Shown here in pieces: positions 26,597 to 35,376 of a stretch of DNA of 64,000 bases. The DNA is taken from the NCBI GenBank assembly GCA_965261955.1, contig CBDHEM010000069.1, positions 744,001 through 808,000 of the forward strand, in the 5' to 3' direction. The notes beneath the pieces are model-generated. The model had not been told where the DNA came from. It searched no databases and saw only the letters and a program-made list of their open reading frames with translations. Both the position numbers and the translations under genes were made by a program. Origin of the DNA: JABAAI01 sp965261955 (GTDB lineage: Bacteria; Spirochaetota; Leptospiria; Leptospirales; Leptonemataceae). Each line of letters begins with the position of its first letter. Within the stretch, counting starts at the first letter, position 1.

Positions 26597-27931
26597 AAAG
26601 AATACGTTCTATGGGAAGTCTTGGTGTGAATGAAAGCTTTGCTGCTGGAAGGCTTTGTCGTGAGAAGAATACGTTCTATGGAAAGCTTTGCTGAAGCAAA
26701 GCACTCGATTTTAAGGGCGCGAAAAAAGGCGAGGGCTCCACGTGGGAAACAAGTCAAGCTGGGAGGTTATCTTGATAGGCTTTACATTGGTAGAGTTGCT
26801 TGGAAAGCTTTGCGTTAGAAGGCTTCGCCTCTCCTATCCAAAGCCCGTGAATGTAAGCCTCACAAAAAATGCCCCTACACAAAGGACCTTCTTCCGTACC
26901 CTTCCAGAATCGCCGCTTCAATCGCAAAAATAAGCGAAGCTTGTTTTTATCCACAAACTCTGGCTTACTTTAACGAGGAGAGAAGCCGTTCGTGCTAGAC
27001 GTTCGCGGAAGGCTTTTGTGGAAAGCTTTACTATTGAAAGGCTTTGCCAAGGCAAAGCTAGAGCAAAGCCCTCGGTTTTAAGGGCGCGAAAAAAGGCGAG
27101 GGCTCCACGTGGGAAACAAGTCAAGCTGGGAGGTTATCTTGATAGGCTTTACATTGGTAGAGTTGCTTGGAAAGCTTTGCGTTAGAAGGCTTCGCCTCTC
27201 CTATCCAAAGCCCGTGAATGTAAGCCTCACAAAAAATGCCCCTACACAAAGGACCTTCTTCCGTACCCTTCCAGAATCGCCGCTTCTATCGTAAAAACAG
27301 GCGAAGCTTGTTTTTATCCACGACTCTATCTTACTTTTATCCACAGACGACTCTGGTTTACTTTAACCAGGAGAGAAGCCGTTCGTGCTAGACGTTCGCG
27401 GAAGGCTTTTGTGGAAAGCTTTACTATTGAAAGGCTTTGCCAAGGCAAAGCTAGAGCAAAGCCCTCGGTTTTAAGGGCGCGAAAAAAGGCGAGGCTCCAC
27501 GTGGGAAACAAGTCAAGCTGGGAGGTTATCTTGATAGGCTTTACATTGGTAGGGTTGCTTGGAAAGCTTTGCGTTAGAAGGCTTCGCCTCTCCTATCCAA
27601 AGCCCGTGAATGTAAGCCTCACAAAAAATGCCCCTACACAAAGGGCCTTCTTCCGTACCCTTCCAGAATCGCCGCTTCCATCGTAAAAACAGGCGAAGCT
27701 TGTTTTTATCCACGACTCTATCTTACTTTTATCCACAGACGACTCTGGTTTACTTTAACCAGGAGAGAAGCCGTTCGTGCTAGACGTTCGCGGAAGGCTT
27801 TTGTGGAGAGCTTTGCGTTGGAAGGCTTTGCCAAGGCAAAGCTAGAGCAAAGCCCTCGGTTTTAAGGGCGCGAAAAAGACGAGGCGTCATATATTCTTTC
27901 TCTATAAAATCAATGTGGACTACACAAAATT

Positions 27932-28002
27932 TGTGGGCGACCCACACACTCAGACCAGACTTTTACAACAACTCTATTATACCCAACTATTCTAGTTGGG
28001 TA
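27932..28002. promoter_or_regulatory. Two perfect short hairpins upstream of the FMN-binding gene
   Basis: TGTGGG-CGA-CCCACA (27932-27946) and TACCCAACTA-TTC-TAGTTGGGTA (27980-28002) are both perfect with 3-base loops. They lie 110-180 bp before the FMN-binding gene and just beyond the type B array. Neither is followed by a T run, so they look more like operators or RNA structures than terminators. Confidence 0.5.
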
Positions 28003-28115
28003 ATCGAAAAACGACACTCCTATTTTTTGTATGTGCACTACGGAATTTGTATTTAGAATAATAATATCAAAGTCTGACTTGACACAAACGGAAAGGAAAA
28101 ACTCTCTGTTTGAGA

Positions 28116-28718
28116 ATGAGAATCAGTCTCAAAACAAGGCAGTTGCTGGGCTTTTCGTTGGCTATTTCGTTGATTAGTATCCATTTTACGTGTCTTCCGC
28201 TACAAGCAGAAATCGCTCATTTACCCGAAAGTGTCCAATTTGTTTTGAAAAACACATGGCCAAAAGCCAAACAAATCTCCTCTAAGGCATATTATTTAAC
28301 GAAACAAAAACGCAAGGCCCTTCTGGAGGGCTACTCTCCTATTTATCATTCGCCTGATGAAATGGGACTCATACACACTTTTTATACTCCACAACCAGTT
28401 TCAACTTCTAAGTTTAGATGCGGATATTTTGATAGGCATATTGTGAGGAGCAAAGGACAAATCCTTTTTTTCATTTTAGACACCCAAGGGCGGGTTCAAA
28501 AAATTGAAACTGTTGCTTTTCATGAACCAGCAGAATATAGAGCACCTAAAAAATGGCTGAAGCAGTTTTATGGGCAAAGAATTTCCAACGGACTTCAACA
28601 GTCACCTTTACACAAAGGTGTCGATGCCCTGAGTGGAGCAACCTTTACACGGAGGGCTGTCATAAAGGCGACCGAAAAAGTTCTACTTTTACATAAAATC
28701 CATATACGTAACGAATAA
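28116..28718 (+). CDS. FMN-binding domain protein, exported
   Basis: About 200 residues with an N-terminal signal sequence (GFSLAISLISIHFTCLPLQA) and a C-terminal FMN-bind domain. The flavinylation motif is visible as DALSGATFTRRAV, in which the second threonine of SGATxT is the usual covalent FMN attachment site (added by ApbE). The domain resembles NqrC/RnfG and extracellular electron-transfer flavoproteins. I use the ATG at 28116, two codons into a frame that could also start at a TTG. No strong ribosome site was seen. Two small membrane-protein genes follow within 4 and ~40 bp, which suggests one operon in which this flavoprotein exchanges electrons with membrane partners. That link is inference. 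Confidence 0.82.
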   Translation: MRISLKTRQLLGFSLAISLISIHFTCLPLQAEIAHLPESVQFVLKNTWPKAKQISSKAYYLTKQKRKALLEGYSPIYHSPDEMGLIHTFYTPQPVSTSKFRCGYFDRHIVRSKGQILFFILDTQGRVQKIETVAFHEPAEYRAPKKWLKQFYGQRISNGLQQSPLHKGVDALSGATFTRRAVIKATEKVLLLHKIHIRNE

Positions 28719-28721
28719 ACT

Positions 28722-29231
28722 ATGCGTTTTTTCGTTACTGGTAGCGTGCAAAACAAAGACGGGCCACGAAATATTCTGCTCTTTGGTTTACTTTTTCTTT
28801 TTTTGTTTGTAGTGATCTATGGCATACGTGAATGGCTTACTCTAGGCATAACTCCCACTAGTATATCTAAAGAATTACATAAACTCACAGAGTTTGGAGA
28901 AAAGGGACCGATTGCTGCAATTGAAAGTCTACACATAGACTCATTACTCTTTACTATGGCATTTATTTTTCTAAGTGGGGTACTCTATCAAATGCCATTT
29001 TCCCAAAAAGAAAAATCTTATCTTTTCACTCTTTTATTTCTCGTGATCATTACTTATCCTATGGCAAAATTGCTCACATATTTTTGGACTTTTTTTTCTA
29101 TTATCACTCTAATCTCTGGAATAATTTTGCATGTTTTTTTAATATCGCTAATTATTTTTTTACTGATTTGTTTACTTCCACTTCCATCTCTACTTCTATT
29201 TCCAAAAAAAGCAAATAAACTCAAGAAGTAA
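28722..29231 (+). CDS. Membrane protein, about four TM segments, unknown
   Basis: A 169-residue hydrophobic protein with spans at roughly 18-38, 72-90, 98-118 and 125-160. Histidines lie in or near membrane segments (LHIDSLLF and IILHVFLI), which could ligate heme b, but there is no recognisable cytochrome signature. It starts 3 bp after the FMN-binding gene, so translational coupling is likely. Family unknown. Confidence 0.7.
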   Translation: MRFFVTGSVQNKDGPRNILLFGLLFLFLFVVIYGIREWLTLGITPTSISKELHKLTEFGEKGPIAAIESLHIDSLLFTMAFIFLSGVLYQMPFSQKEKSYLFTLLFLVIITYPMAKLLTYFWTFFSIITLISGIILHVFLISLIIFLLICLLPLPSLLLFPKKANKLKK

Positions 29232-29273
29232 AAAAATGATTCTGTTTAACGATAAAATTATTCTACATTGAAT

Positions 29274-29789
29274 ATGCCCTCCCGTTTACTTATAGTCAGT
29301 TTTTCTCTTTTGACTCTAATTCAGTTTATGAGTGGTTTCATTTTATACAAGTACAAAGTGGGCTTAGGTTACCACGATACCCTAAGTTACTATAAGGGAG
29401 TAGAAAAAACAAAAGAAATATTAGGAGATTCTTTTGCATATACCACATTTCAAAACAAGCGATCCTTTTATGGTCTCATAGAAATCGCCTGTGCTCACAC
29501 AATCGCCTATGGTATACTGATTTTTATTATTACACACTTCTTGCGTTCTCTCTCTATAAATGCACCTTGGAGTCGTTATTTTTCTATTCTTTTGTTTGGA
29601 TTAGCTTTTCTAGAAATATTTTCCACCTTTGTAGCTCGCTACGGTCATCAGTATTTTTCTTTTGTACGCATTATCGTACTATATTCTTTCGTGATAGCAG
29701 GCTCAATAGCCAGCCTTGTGATGATTCGTTTATCGTGGAAAAATACTGACTATAAGGGAAAGGGAAAAGGATCATCACAAAAAATCTAA
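29274..29789 (+). CDS. Membrane protein, four TM segments, unknown
   Basis: About 171 residues with hydrophobic segments near 5-25, 65-88, 103-125 and 130-152, and a lysine-rich C-terminus. The ATG at 29274 is preferred over the TTG at 29268. Histidines occur in the second span (CAHTIAYGILIF) and in a loop (RYGHQYF). It lies ~40 bp after the previous membrane gene and probably belongs to the same operon. It converges on ftsZ with a 14-bp gap. Function unknown. Confidence 0.7.
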   Translation: MPSRLLIVSFSLLTLIQFMSGFILYKYKVGLGYHDTLSYYKGVEKTKEILGDSFAYTTFQNKRSFYGLIEIACAHTIAYGILIFIITHFLRSLSINAPWSRYFSILLFGLAFLEIFSTFVARYGHQYFSFVRIIVLYSFVIAGSIASLVMIRLSWKNTDYKGKGKGSSQKI

Positions 29790-29803
29790 CAATTCGCTTT
29801 CGT

Positions 29804-31078
29804 TTATTTCTGCCGGCGCAAAAAGGCTGGGATATCAATATCTTTTAGACTAATTTTTTTTTTCGGCTCTTTCTTTACATCTTTTTCATTTTTATCTAAA
29901 GAACTTTGTAACGCAACATACTCTTCCGGAGAGATGTTATGCAGTGAGTCTGATTTTTGTTCAACGGGGGGATGTAATACTGTCTCTCCTTGATGCATCG
30001 ACGAAAATGGATTTTCCATATTATTGTCATTTTCTTTTTTACCATAATCTAACCATTGAGAAACATTTTGTGTTCCCACAGCCGCAACTAGTGGCTCATG
30101 TTGTTGTTGCTTACTTTTTCTTCTGGCATGAAAGCCTGTGGCAATCACAACAACACGAAGACGCTCCCCTAAGGAAGGATCAATAGTCAGACCAATAATA
30201 ATATTTGCCTGCGGGTCCACATGGTGAGTGACCAGTTCGGCAACATCTTTCAATTCAAATATACCAAGATCTTCTCCGCCACAAACATTAATCAACACAG
30301 CGGTCGCTCCTTCAATTCCACTATCTTCCAACAAGGAGTTATGTATAGCTTGATCCACCGCCATTTTTGCACGATCTTCTCCAAATCCTTCACCGGCACC
30401 CATCACAGCATCACCTGTTTCCCCCATAATAGAACGTACATCTGCAAAGTCTACATTCACAAGGCCGGCGGTATTGATAAGATCTGCAATCCCCCGAACA
30501 GCATTTAGCAAAATATCATCCACCATACGAAAAGCTGTATCCACAGGAGTTTTCTGATCGATTACTTTGAATATAGAATCATTTTTGATTGTAATCAAAG
30601 TATCTACCTTATTGCGTAAAGCTTTCAAACCATTTTCAGCAAAACTCATGCGACGAGTTCCTTCCATTCTAAAAGGCATGGTCACAACACCTATCACTAA
30701 CGCTCCGGTGCTTCGTGCTATTTCAGCCACAATTGGTGTCGCACCTGTACCTGTGCCTCCACCCATCCCGGCAGTAATAAAAACTAAATCATTTCCACGC
30801 AATGCCTGAGCTAAACGCTCTTTATCTTCTATGGCAGATTTATACCCTATTTCTGGATCACCACCTGCTCCCATACCTTTTGTAGTCTCTTGACCTATAG
30901 AAATACAAGAAGAGGCTGCAGAACGCCTAAGAACCTGTTCGTCTGTATTCACTGCAATAAAATCTACACCCTTAAAATCAGATGTGATCATACGGTTAAC
31001 GGCATTCATCCCCGCTCCACCAACTCCGATCACCTTGATTTGCGTAGGTGAATGCTTTTGTTCAATAAATTCTAACAT
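29804..31078 (-). CDS. ftsZ: Cell division protein FtsZ
   Basis: Tubulin-like GTPase that forms the division ring. Signature segments: IKVIGVGGAGMNAVNRM at the N-terminus, the tubulin signature GGGTGTGATPIVAE, the synergy (T7) loop motif NVDFADVRSIM, and GEGFGEDRAKMA. An acidic and lysine-rich linker leads to a C-terminal peptide DIPAFLRRQK, typical of the FtsA-binding tail. The frame is open to 31210, but the start is the ATG at 31078 with GGAGA upstream. This gives about 424 residues. It is the last gene of ftsQ-ftsA-ftsZ, 25 bp after ftsA. Confidence 0.97.
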   Translation of the reverse strand: MLEFIEQKHSPTQIKVIGVGGAGMNAVNRMITSDFKGVDFIAVNTDEQVLRRSAASSCISIGQETTKGMGAGGDPEIGYKSAIEDKERLAQALRGNDLVFITAGMGGGTGTGATPIVAEIARSTGALVIGVVTMPFRMEGTRRMSFAENGLKALRNKVDTLITIKNDSIFKVIDQKTPVDTAFRMVDDILLNAVRGIADLINTAGLVNVDFADVRSIMGETGDAVMGAGEGFGEDRAKMAVDQAIHNSLLEDSGIEGATAVLINVCGGEDLGIFELKDVAELVTHHVDPQANIIIGLTIDPSLGERLRVVVIATGFHARRKSKQQQHEPLVAAVGTQNVSQWLDYGKKENDNNMENPFSSMHQGETVLHPPVEQKSDSLHNISPEEYVALQSSLDKNEKDVKKEPKKKISLKDIDIPAFLRRQK

Positions 31079-31103
31079 TTTTGTTTCTCCGTGAAATAGC
31101 CAT

Positions 31104-32357
31104 TTATATATTAGCTGATAACCAATTCTTGATACGCCCGAAAACACCCTGCTTTGGGATAAAATAATTATCAGTTTGCTTACTCCTATTGCGCGATAGC
31201 TTCTGTACATTCATACGATTCATATAATGTAATATTCCAACTCCCGTGGCAAATTCAGGTGTATTCACACGATCAGTAAAGCCATCTACCCCACGTGGGA
31301 CACGAGTGGAAACACTCAAACCTAAAACTTCCTCGGCAAGCTCTTCTATCCCTTCCATTAGTACGCTACCACCAGCCAGAATAACTCCACCTGTAAGGGA
31401 TGACTTTTGATTTGATCGCACAAACTGGGCATCAACCATTTCAAAAATTTCTCGCAACCGAGCTTCGCAAATGCCGGCAATTTGCTGACGAAGTGCATAC
31501 TTTGTGGAACGACTATTTGGAGTAGGTAGTTCAATCTTTTCTGTAGGATCAACTATGTTAGCACTAGCTGCCGCATAATTTTTCTTTAAAAATTCAGCCA
31601 CTTCCACAGGCACCTTTAAACCAATAGAAAGATCTTGTGTCACATGCATTCCTCCAATGGGAAGGACGCTTGAATAACAAACCCCTCCATCCGCATACAA
31701 AATCAAGTCTGTTACCCCACTACCAATGTCCACTAGAGCAATCCCCAAATCTTTTTCTTCTGGTAAAAGTAAAGCCTCAGCAGATGCAAGAGAACTCATA
31801 ATGCCAGCAGAAATGGAAAGACCACTTGTTTTGATCGCTTTATGGAGGTTTGTTAAGGCAGTTATACCAGCCGTCACAATGTGCACTTCGGCCTCAAGTC
31901 GAATACCACTCATTCCCACAGGGTCACGTATACCACTTTGCTCATCTAAATGAAATTCACGCGAAAGAACGTGAATAATATCTTGATCAGCTTGGATACG
32001 AATATTTTGGGCCCCTTCAATAACTCGCAACACATCAGAAGGAGAAACCGTCCGCTCCTTATTTGTGATGGCAACCACTCCACGAGAATTATCACTATGT
32101 AAATGCTTGCCACTAATGTTAACACCGGCCTCTTCAATGATGATACCAGACATGAGTTCTGCCTCATGCATCGCCTCTGATATAGATTGCGAAACAGATT
32201 CAATATTTATGATGGAACCGCCTTTCACGCCCTGAGAAAGAGAAGAGCCTGTACCTAGAATTTCAATGGAAGGTCCTAAGTTATTTGCGCCAAAACGTCC
32301 AACGATGGCATGACACATGCTAGAGCCAATATCAACTGCACAATAAATATCTTTCAT
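31104..32357 (-). CDS. ftsA: Cell division protein FtsA
   Basis: Actin-like membrane anchor of the FtsZ ring, 417 residues. Seen: AVDIGSSMCHAIVG (phosphate 1), GIALVDIGSGVTDLILY (phosphate 2), GGVILAGGSVLMEGIEELAE (adenosine motif) and the C-terminal amphipathic helix GRIKNWLSANI that inserts in the membrane. The ATG overlaps the ftsQ stop (ATGA, 32354-32357), which implies translational coupling. ftsZ follows after 25 bp. Confidence 0.97.
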   Translation of the reverse strand: MKDIYCAVDIGSSMCHAIVGRFGANNLGPSIEILGTGSSLSQGVKGGSIINIESVSQSISEAMHEAELMSGIIIEEAGVNISGKHLHSDNSRGVVAITNKERTVSPSDVLRVIEGAQNIRIQADQDIIHVLSREFHLDEQSGIRDPVGMSGIRLEAEVHIVTAGITALTNLHKAIKTSGLSISAGIMSSLASAEALLLPEEKDLGIALVDIGSGVTDLILYADGGVCYSSVLPIGGMHVTQDLSIGLKVPVEVAEFLKKNYAAASANIVDPTEKIELPTPNSRSTKYALRQQIAGICEARLREIFEMVDAQFVRSNQKSSLTGGVILAGGSVLMEGIEELAEEVLGLSVSTRVPRGVDGFTDRVNTPEFATGVGILHYMNRMNVQKLSRNRSKQTDNYFIPKQGVFGRIKNWLSANI

Positions 32358-33106
32358 AAGCCACTATATAAAACAGCCTCCGAACCACGCAAATCAACCA
32401 ATCCTCGTTTTATTTTTTGACTCAAAAGATAAGCAACAGATGCATACAATCGACGGATTGTAATCATTTCCATACTCGTGGGTACATCCACACGAATAGC
32501 GGAATGAGATAATAAAAATGTTAATCCTCCTCCGCTATTCAAACGCACTTCAGAAAAACGCGTAAGCAAAGAAGGGTATGCATTTTTTATCTTTACTAAC
32601 ACCATAATTAATCGCTTTATATTTTTATCACCCACAATACCGTCTTCTATTTTTTCAAAGTCACTACGAACTAAAGGAACATTTTTACAACGGGGTAACT
32701 CTTTATCAGCAGAAAGAATGCGACCTTCTGTATCCATATCATGGATTCGTTGATTATTCTTCATTGCAATGAGGGCTATACATTTCCTTTCAACTATATT
32801 CACAAACAAAACAGAACCCTTTTGATGAAAAGAGGCATCCAAAATAACCGGATCGGAAAATAGTGCAAAACGAAGTTTATCCAAATGATTTGGTAGATGT
32901 GTTTCATTTTTATCCCATTGTAAACGCTGGAGAATTTCTTCCCTTGTGCGATAGCTTTGCCCTTTGATTTTGATTTCTTTGATAATGTCTCCTTGCCAAA
33001 ATAAAGACGTAGAACGTAAAACAACGACCAGACCCATACCTAAAAAAAGAAAACCAACTGATAAAAAAAGATAAGAACGAACTTCTTTTTCTTTTAGAAT
33101 AGACAA
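32354..33106 (-). CDS. ftsQ: Cell division protein FtsQ/DivIB
   Basis: Bitopic divisome protein of 250 residues with a short cytoplasmic N-terminus, one membrane span (SYLFLSVGFLFLGMGLVVVL), a POTRA domain (IIKEIKIKGQSYRTREEIL) and a FtsQ-type beta domain (GRILSADKELPRCKNVPLV, VRLNSGGGLTFLL). The start is a TTG at 33106. Any later ATG would delete the membrane span. The gene begins a three-gene division operon. No murC, murB or ddl precedes it, so the usual dcw cluster is dispersed in this genome. Confidence 0.9.
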   Translation of the reverse strand: MSILKEKEVRSYLFLSVGFLFLGMGLVVVLRSTSLFWQGDIIKEIKIKGQSYRTREEILQRLQWDKNETHLPNHLDKLRFALFSDPVILDASFHQKGSVLFVNIVERKCIALIAMKNNQRIHDMDTEGRILSADKELPRCKNVPLVRSDFEKIEDGIVGDKNIKRLIMVLVKIKNAYPSLLTRFSEVRLNSGGGLTFLLSHSAIRVDVPTSMEMITIRRLYASVAYLLSQKIKRGLVDLRGSEAVLYSGL

Positions 33107-33953
33107 CCGTGAACCCTACCACTAATCTATCAAGAAGGGACATGTGAACTTTTGTTAGTGTGCTCTTGATAATCAGTCTTTATCGAAAAAATAGAAACCG
33201 CCATACTCTTGTGCGCTGTATATTATGTCTCTTTAGGTAGGCAATCAAAATTTAAGATACCATATTTTTTTATAGAGTGATCGTGATTTTGTTGTAAATC
33301 CCATCAAAAAGGTGAACATATGCTAAGCTTATCTGGTATAAATTTCCCTGCTGGACGCAAGTTAGCCAATGTAAACATAAAATTCTGTACTGTAATACTA
33401 TTTTCACAATATTATTTTCACAAATATAGATATTGATACTGCCCAAAAATTAAAATTTCATGCTGTATCCTCCTCCAAGCAAAGCCTTTATGGTTCGAGA
33501 GGTGCAGAGTGCATGGGCCCTCTGCCGAGAAAAGCGAAAGCGGAGTAAGCTACAGAGTTCTATGGCTGTAACAGAATAAGTGAAAGGAGCCCCTTTTTTT
33601 TAACTTTTTTCTTCTCTGGCTATATCAATAGCTCTTAAATTTTTTAGGAAACCAAAGGGTTATGCTACCCCGGTTGATGAGTTCTTGATTGTAGTTACAC
33701 TAGTTGATTTTTTTCACCGTACAATACCCCATTTGTATGAAAATATTCACTTAACGGCCTAAAGGCACAAGGTTTTTTTCTTGTTATTATAGTTTATGCA
33801 ACAAAGCATTTTGCTAATTCTAATATCATAATAAAATTTACTCATGTTATTTATTTGTAGCGATTTCTTGCTTTCGCGACAAGAGAGCTATCTATCTCGT
33901 ATTCAATTTTATAATCCTTCCCATAGTCTAGTTATACTAGGCTACTATAACAT
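33107..33953. other. Intergenic region with candidate structured RNA
   Basis: About 850 bp upstream of ftsQ and downstream of queG. Between 33470 and 33602 the plus strand has successive hairpins: GCAGAG ... CTCTGC (near 33515-33536), GC-GAAA-GC and TACAG ... CTGTA. These are followed by AAAGG-AGCC-CCTTT running into T residues. This resembles a small RNA with an intrinsic terminator, but no known class was recognised. A 38-codon frame at 33320-33436 with GGTGA before its ATG is possible but unsupported. The rest is AT-rich and featureless. Confidence 0.45.
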
Positions 33954-33982
33954 ATAAGAAATAGAGGGTACAGATCGATAAT

Positions 33983-34954
33983 TTATTTTTTAGCTAAAGC
34001 AATATTAGATTCTATTTTATCCTTCGAGACTCTTTTTAACGGACTTCCCGAACTCCACACCCCCCATTCTATTTCTTCTGATAATTCACCGCTTTGCATA
34101 AGAGATGAAATACGATCTTGGATTTGAAAATTTTCTTCTGAAGTATCACGTTCTCTAATATTTCGATTACGATTGTAAGGACAAACCTCTTGACAAATAT
34201 CACAACCAAAAGCCCAACCAGAAAGCATTTCTCCCCATTGACTAGAAATCTCTTTCTTTTTTTCTATTGTTAAATACGATATACATCTGTTTGCATCGAT
34301 TCCATAGGGAGGTTCAGAATTTAAGGCAGATGTAGGGCAGGCATCTACACATAAACGACAATTTCTACAGTGATCTAGGACTTCTGGCGTATTCAAAAAT
34401 TCCAAATTTACCACAAGAACACTCAAAAAAAAATAAGAACCAAGTATAGGGTGAATCAGATTTGTATTCTTACCCTGCCAACCTAAACCTGCCATGCGTC
34501 CTAGTATTTTTTCAGGTATAGGAGCAGAGTCAACACACACACGACCGGTAATATGAGGAATTTTCTTTTTTAGATTCTTTATTAGTATCTTACCTTTTTT
34601 ACGTAGAACACGATGATAGTCTCTGCCATGAGCATAACGAGCAATACGTATCTTTGCCTTGCTAAGAACTTCTTCTCCTTTCGTACTACGATAATAAACT
34701 CCCAAAACCACAGCCCCCTTAGCTTCTGTGTGAGTTCCTTTAGGATTTAAACGCAAATCAAGATGCTGCCCATACCATGACATGTCTCCATCTGAATTTT
34801 CATTTGCAAAGGCAGTCAGATTTAATTTATCTTCATCATTTAATTCTAGAGAGCTAAAACCAATTAGATCGTATTTCAATAAAGAGGCCTCGTGAGAAAT
34901 CAAATCACAATAATCTTGTTTCACAGAAAGTGACCGTTGTGTCTTCATAGTCAT
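33983..34954 (-). CDS. queG: Epoxyqueuosine reductase QueG
   Basis: Iron-sulfur, cobalamin-dependent enzyme that reduces epoxyqueuosine to queuosine in tRNA. Two ferredoxin-like clusters are visible: CRNCRLCVDACP and CDICQEVCPYNR. Upstream are family segments (YAHGRDYHRVLRKK, RVCVDSAPIPEKILGRMAGLGWQGKNT, cut here for brevity, and GSYFFLSVLV). About 323 residues from the ATG at 34954, slightly shorter than the E. coli enzyme because the C-terminal HEAT-like part is reduced. It is the last gene of the dapA-to-queG run, 18 bp after acpS. Confidence 0.92.
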   Translation of the reverse strand: MTMKTQRSLSVKQDYCDLISHEASLLKYDLIGFSSLELNDEDKLNLTAFANENSDGDMSWYGQHLDLRLNPKGTHTEAKGAVVLGVYYRSTKGEEVLSKAKIRIARYAHGRDYHRVLRKKGKILIKNLKKKIPHITGRVCVDSAPIPEKILGRMAGLGWQGKNTNLIHPILGSYFFLSVLVVNLEFLNTPEVLDHCRNCRLCVDACPTSALNSEPPYGIDANRCISYLTIEKKKEISSQWGEMLSGWAFGCDICQEVCPYNRNRNIRERDTSEENFQIQDRISSLMQSGELSEEIEWGVWSSGSPLKRVSKDKIESNIALAKK

Positions 34955-34972
34955 TCTCAAGGGTTTCTAAGT

Positions 34973-35353
34973 TTATTCTGATTCTAAAATAACTACGGCC
35001 ATACTAAAATGGTCACAATGAGACAACGAAATTTGTTGATTAGTTACTTTCTTTTCTCTTGTGAGTTCCAAAGCTTTTCTATGAAAAGAAAGAGTTTTTT
35101 TCCCAAAATTTTTTCCGCAAACCTCAATGTCCTTCCAACTAAAGCCAGAAAACCCTTGTAAATTTAAAGCTTTAACGGTAGCTTCCTTTACGGCAAATCG
35201 AGAGGCCAGATAGGGTATGGGATTGCTATGACCTAAAGCATAATCAATTTCATTTTTTGTGAAAATACGTTTTAAAAATTTTTCTTTATGTTTATTATAC
35301 AGCTCTTCTATGCGTTCGTTCTCTACAATATCACTGCCCAAACCTACAATCAT
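34973..35353 (-). CDS. acpS: Holo-[acyl-carrier-protein] synthase
   Basis: Transfers 4-phosphopantetheine from CoA to acyl carrier protein. The 126-residue protein has the magnesium-binding aspartate in GLGSDIVENERIE, the ERIFT-like KRIFTKNEIDYA, and the second conserved block ASRFAVKEATVKAL with the catalytic glutamate. The ATG at 35353 gives the family length. The frame is open to 35392, but the extra 13 residues overlap ybbR and are not family sequence. It sits between ybbR and queG on the same strand. Confidence 0.95.
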   Translation of the reverse strand: MIVGLGSDIVENERIEELYNKHKEKFLKRIFTKNEIDYALGHSNPIPYLASRFAVKEATVKALNLQGFSGFSWKDIEVCGKNFGKKTLSFHRKALELTREKKVTNQQISLSHCDHFSMAVVILESE

Positions 35354-35376
35354 CACACACCACGACTCATAACCTA

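Larger units (their letters stand above)
23222..27895. repeat. Type B hairpin-repeat array with embedded 19-bp tandem arrays
   Basis: About 4.7 kb without a credible gene. The recurring module is GCTTTGCTGAGGCAAAGC (8-bp stem) followed by GCGATTTTAAGGGCGCG, AAAAAGGCGAGGCT, a CACGTGG box, and AACAAGCGAAGCTGGGAGG, then a variable link. Five clusters of a 19-bp tandem repeat are interspersed. Segment 23861-24360 is directly repeated at 24361-24855, with one 9-bp deletion. A ~390-bp composite containing both B and A modules occurs three times between 26.7 and 27.9 kb (marker CGTTCGTGCTAGACGTTCGC near 26986, 27372 and 27770). Reading frames on both strands are open because of the repeats only. Confidence 0.93.

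Noticed and set aside
29804..31210. FtsZ with a 44-residue N-terminal extension
   Set aside because: The extension runs into the end of ftsA, is not family sequence, and the ATG at 31078 has a proper ribosome site.
33320..33436. Small 38-codon gene with GGTGA before its ATG
   Set aside because: Too short, with no recognisable motif and no neighbour context; such frames are expected by chance in AT-rich DNA.
33485..33510. tRNA-like T-arm (GGTTCGAGAGG)
   Set aside because: No matching acceptor, D or anticodon arms at the right distances.
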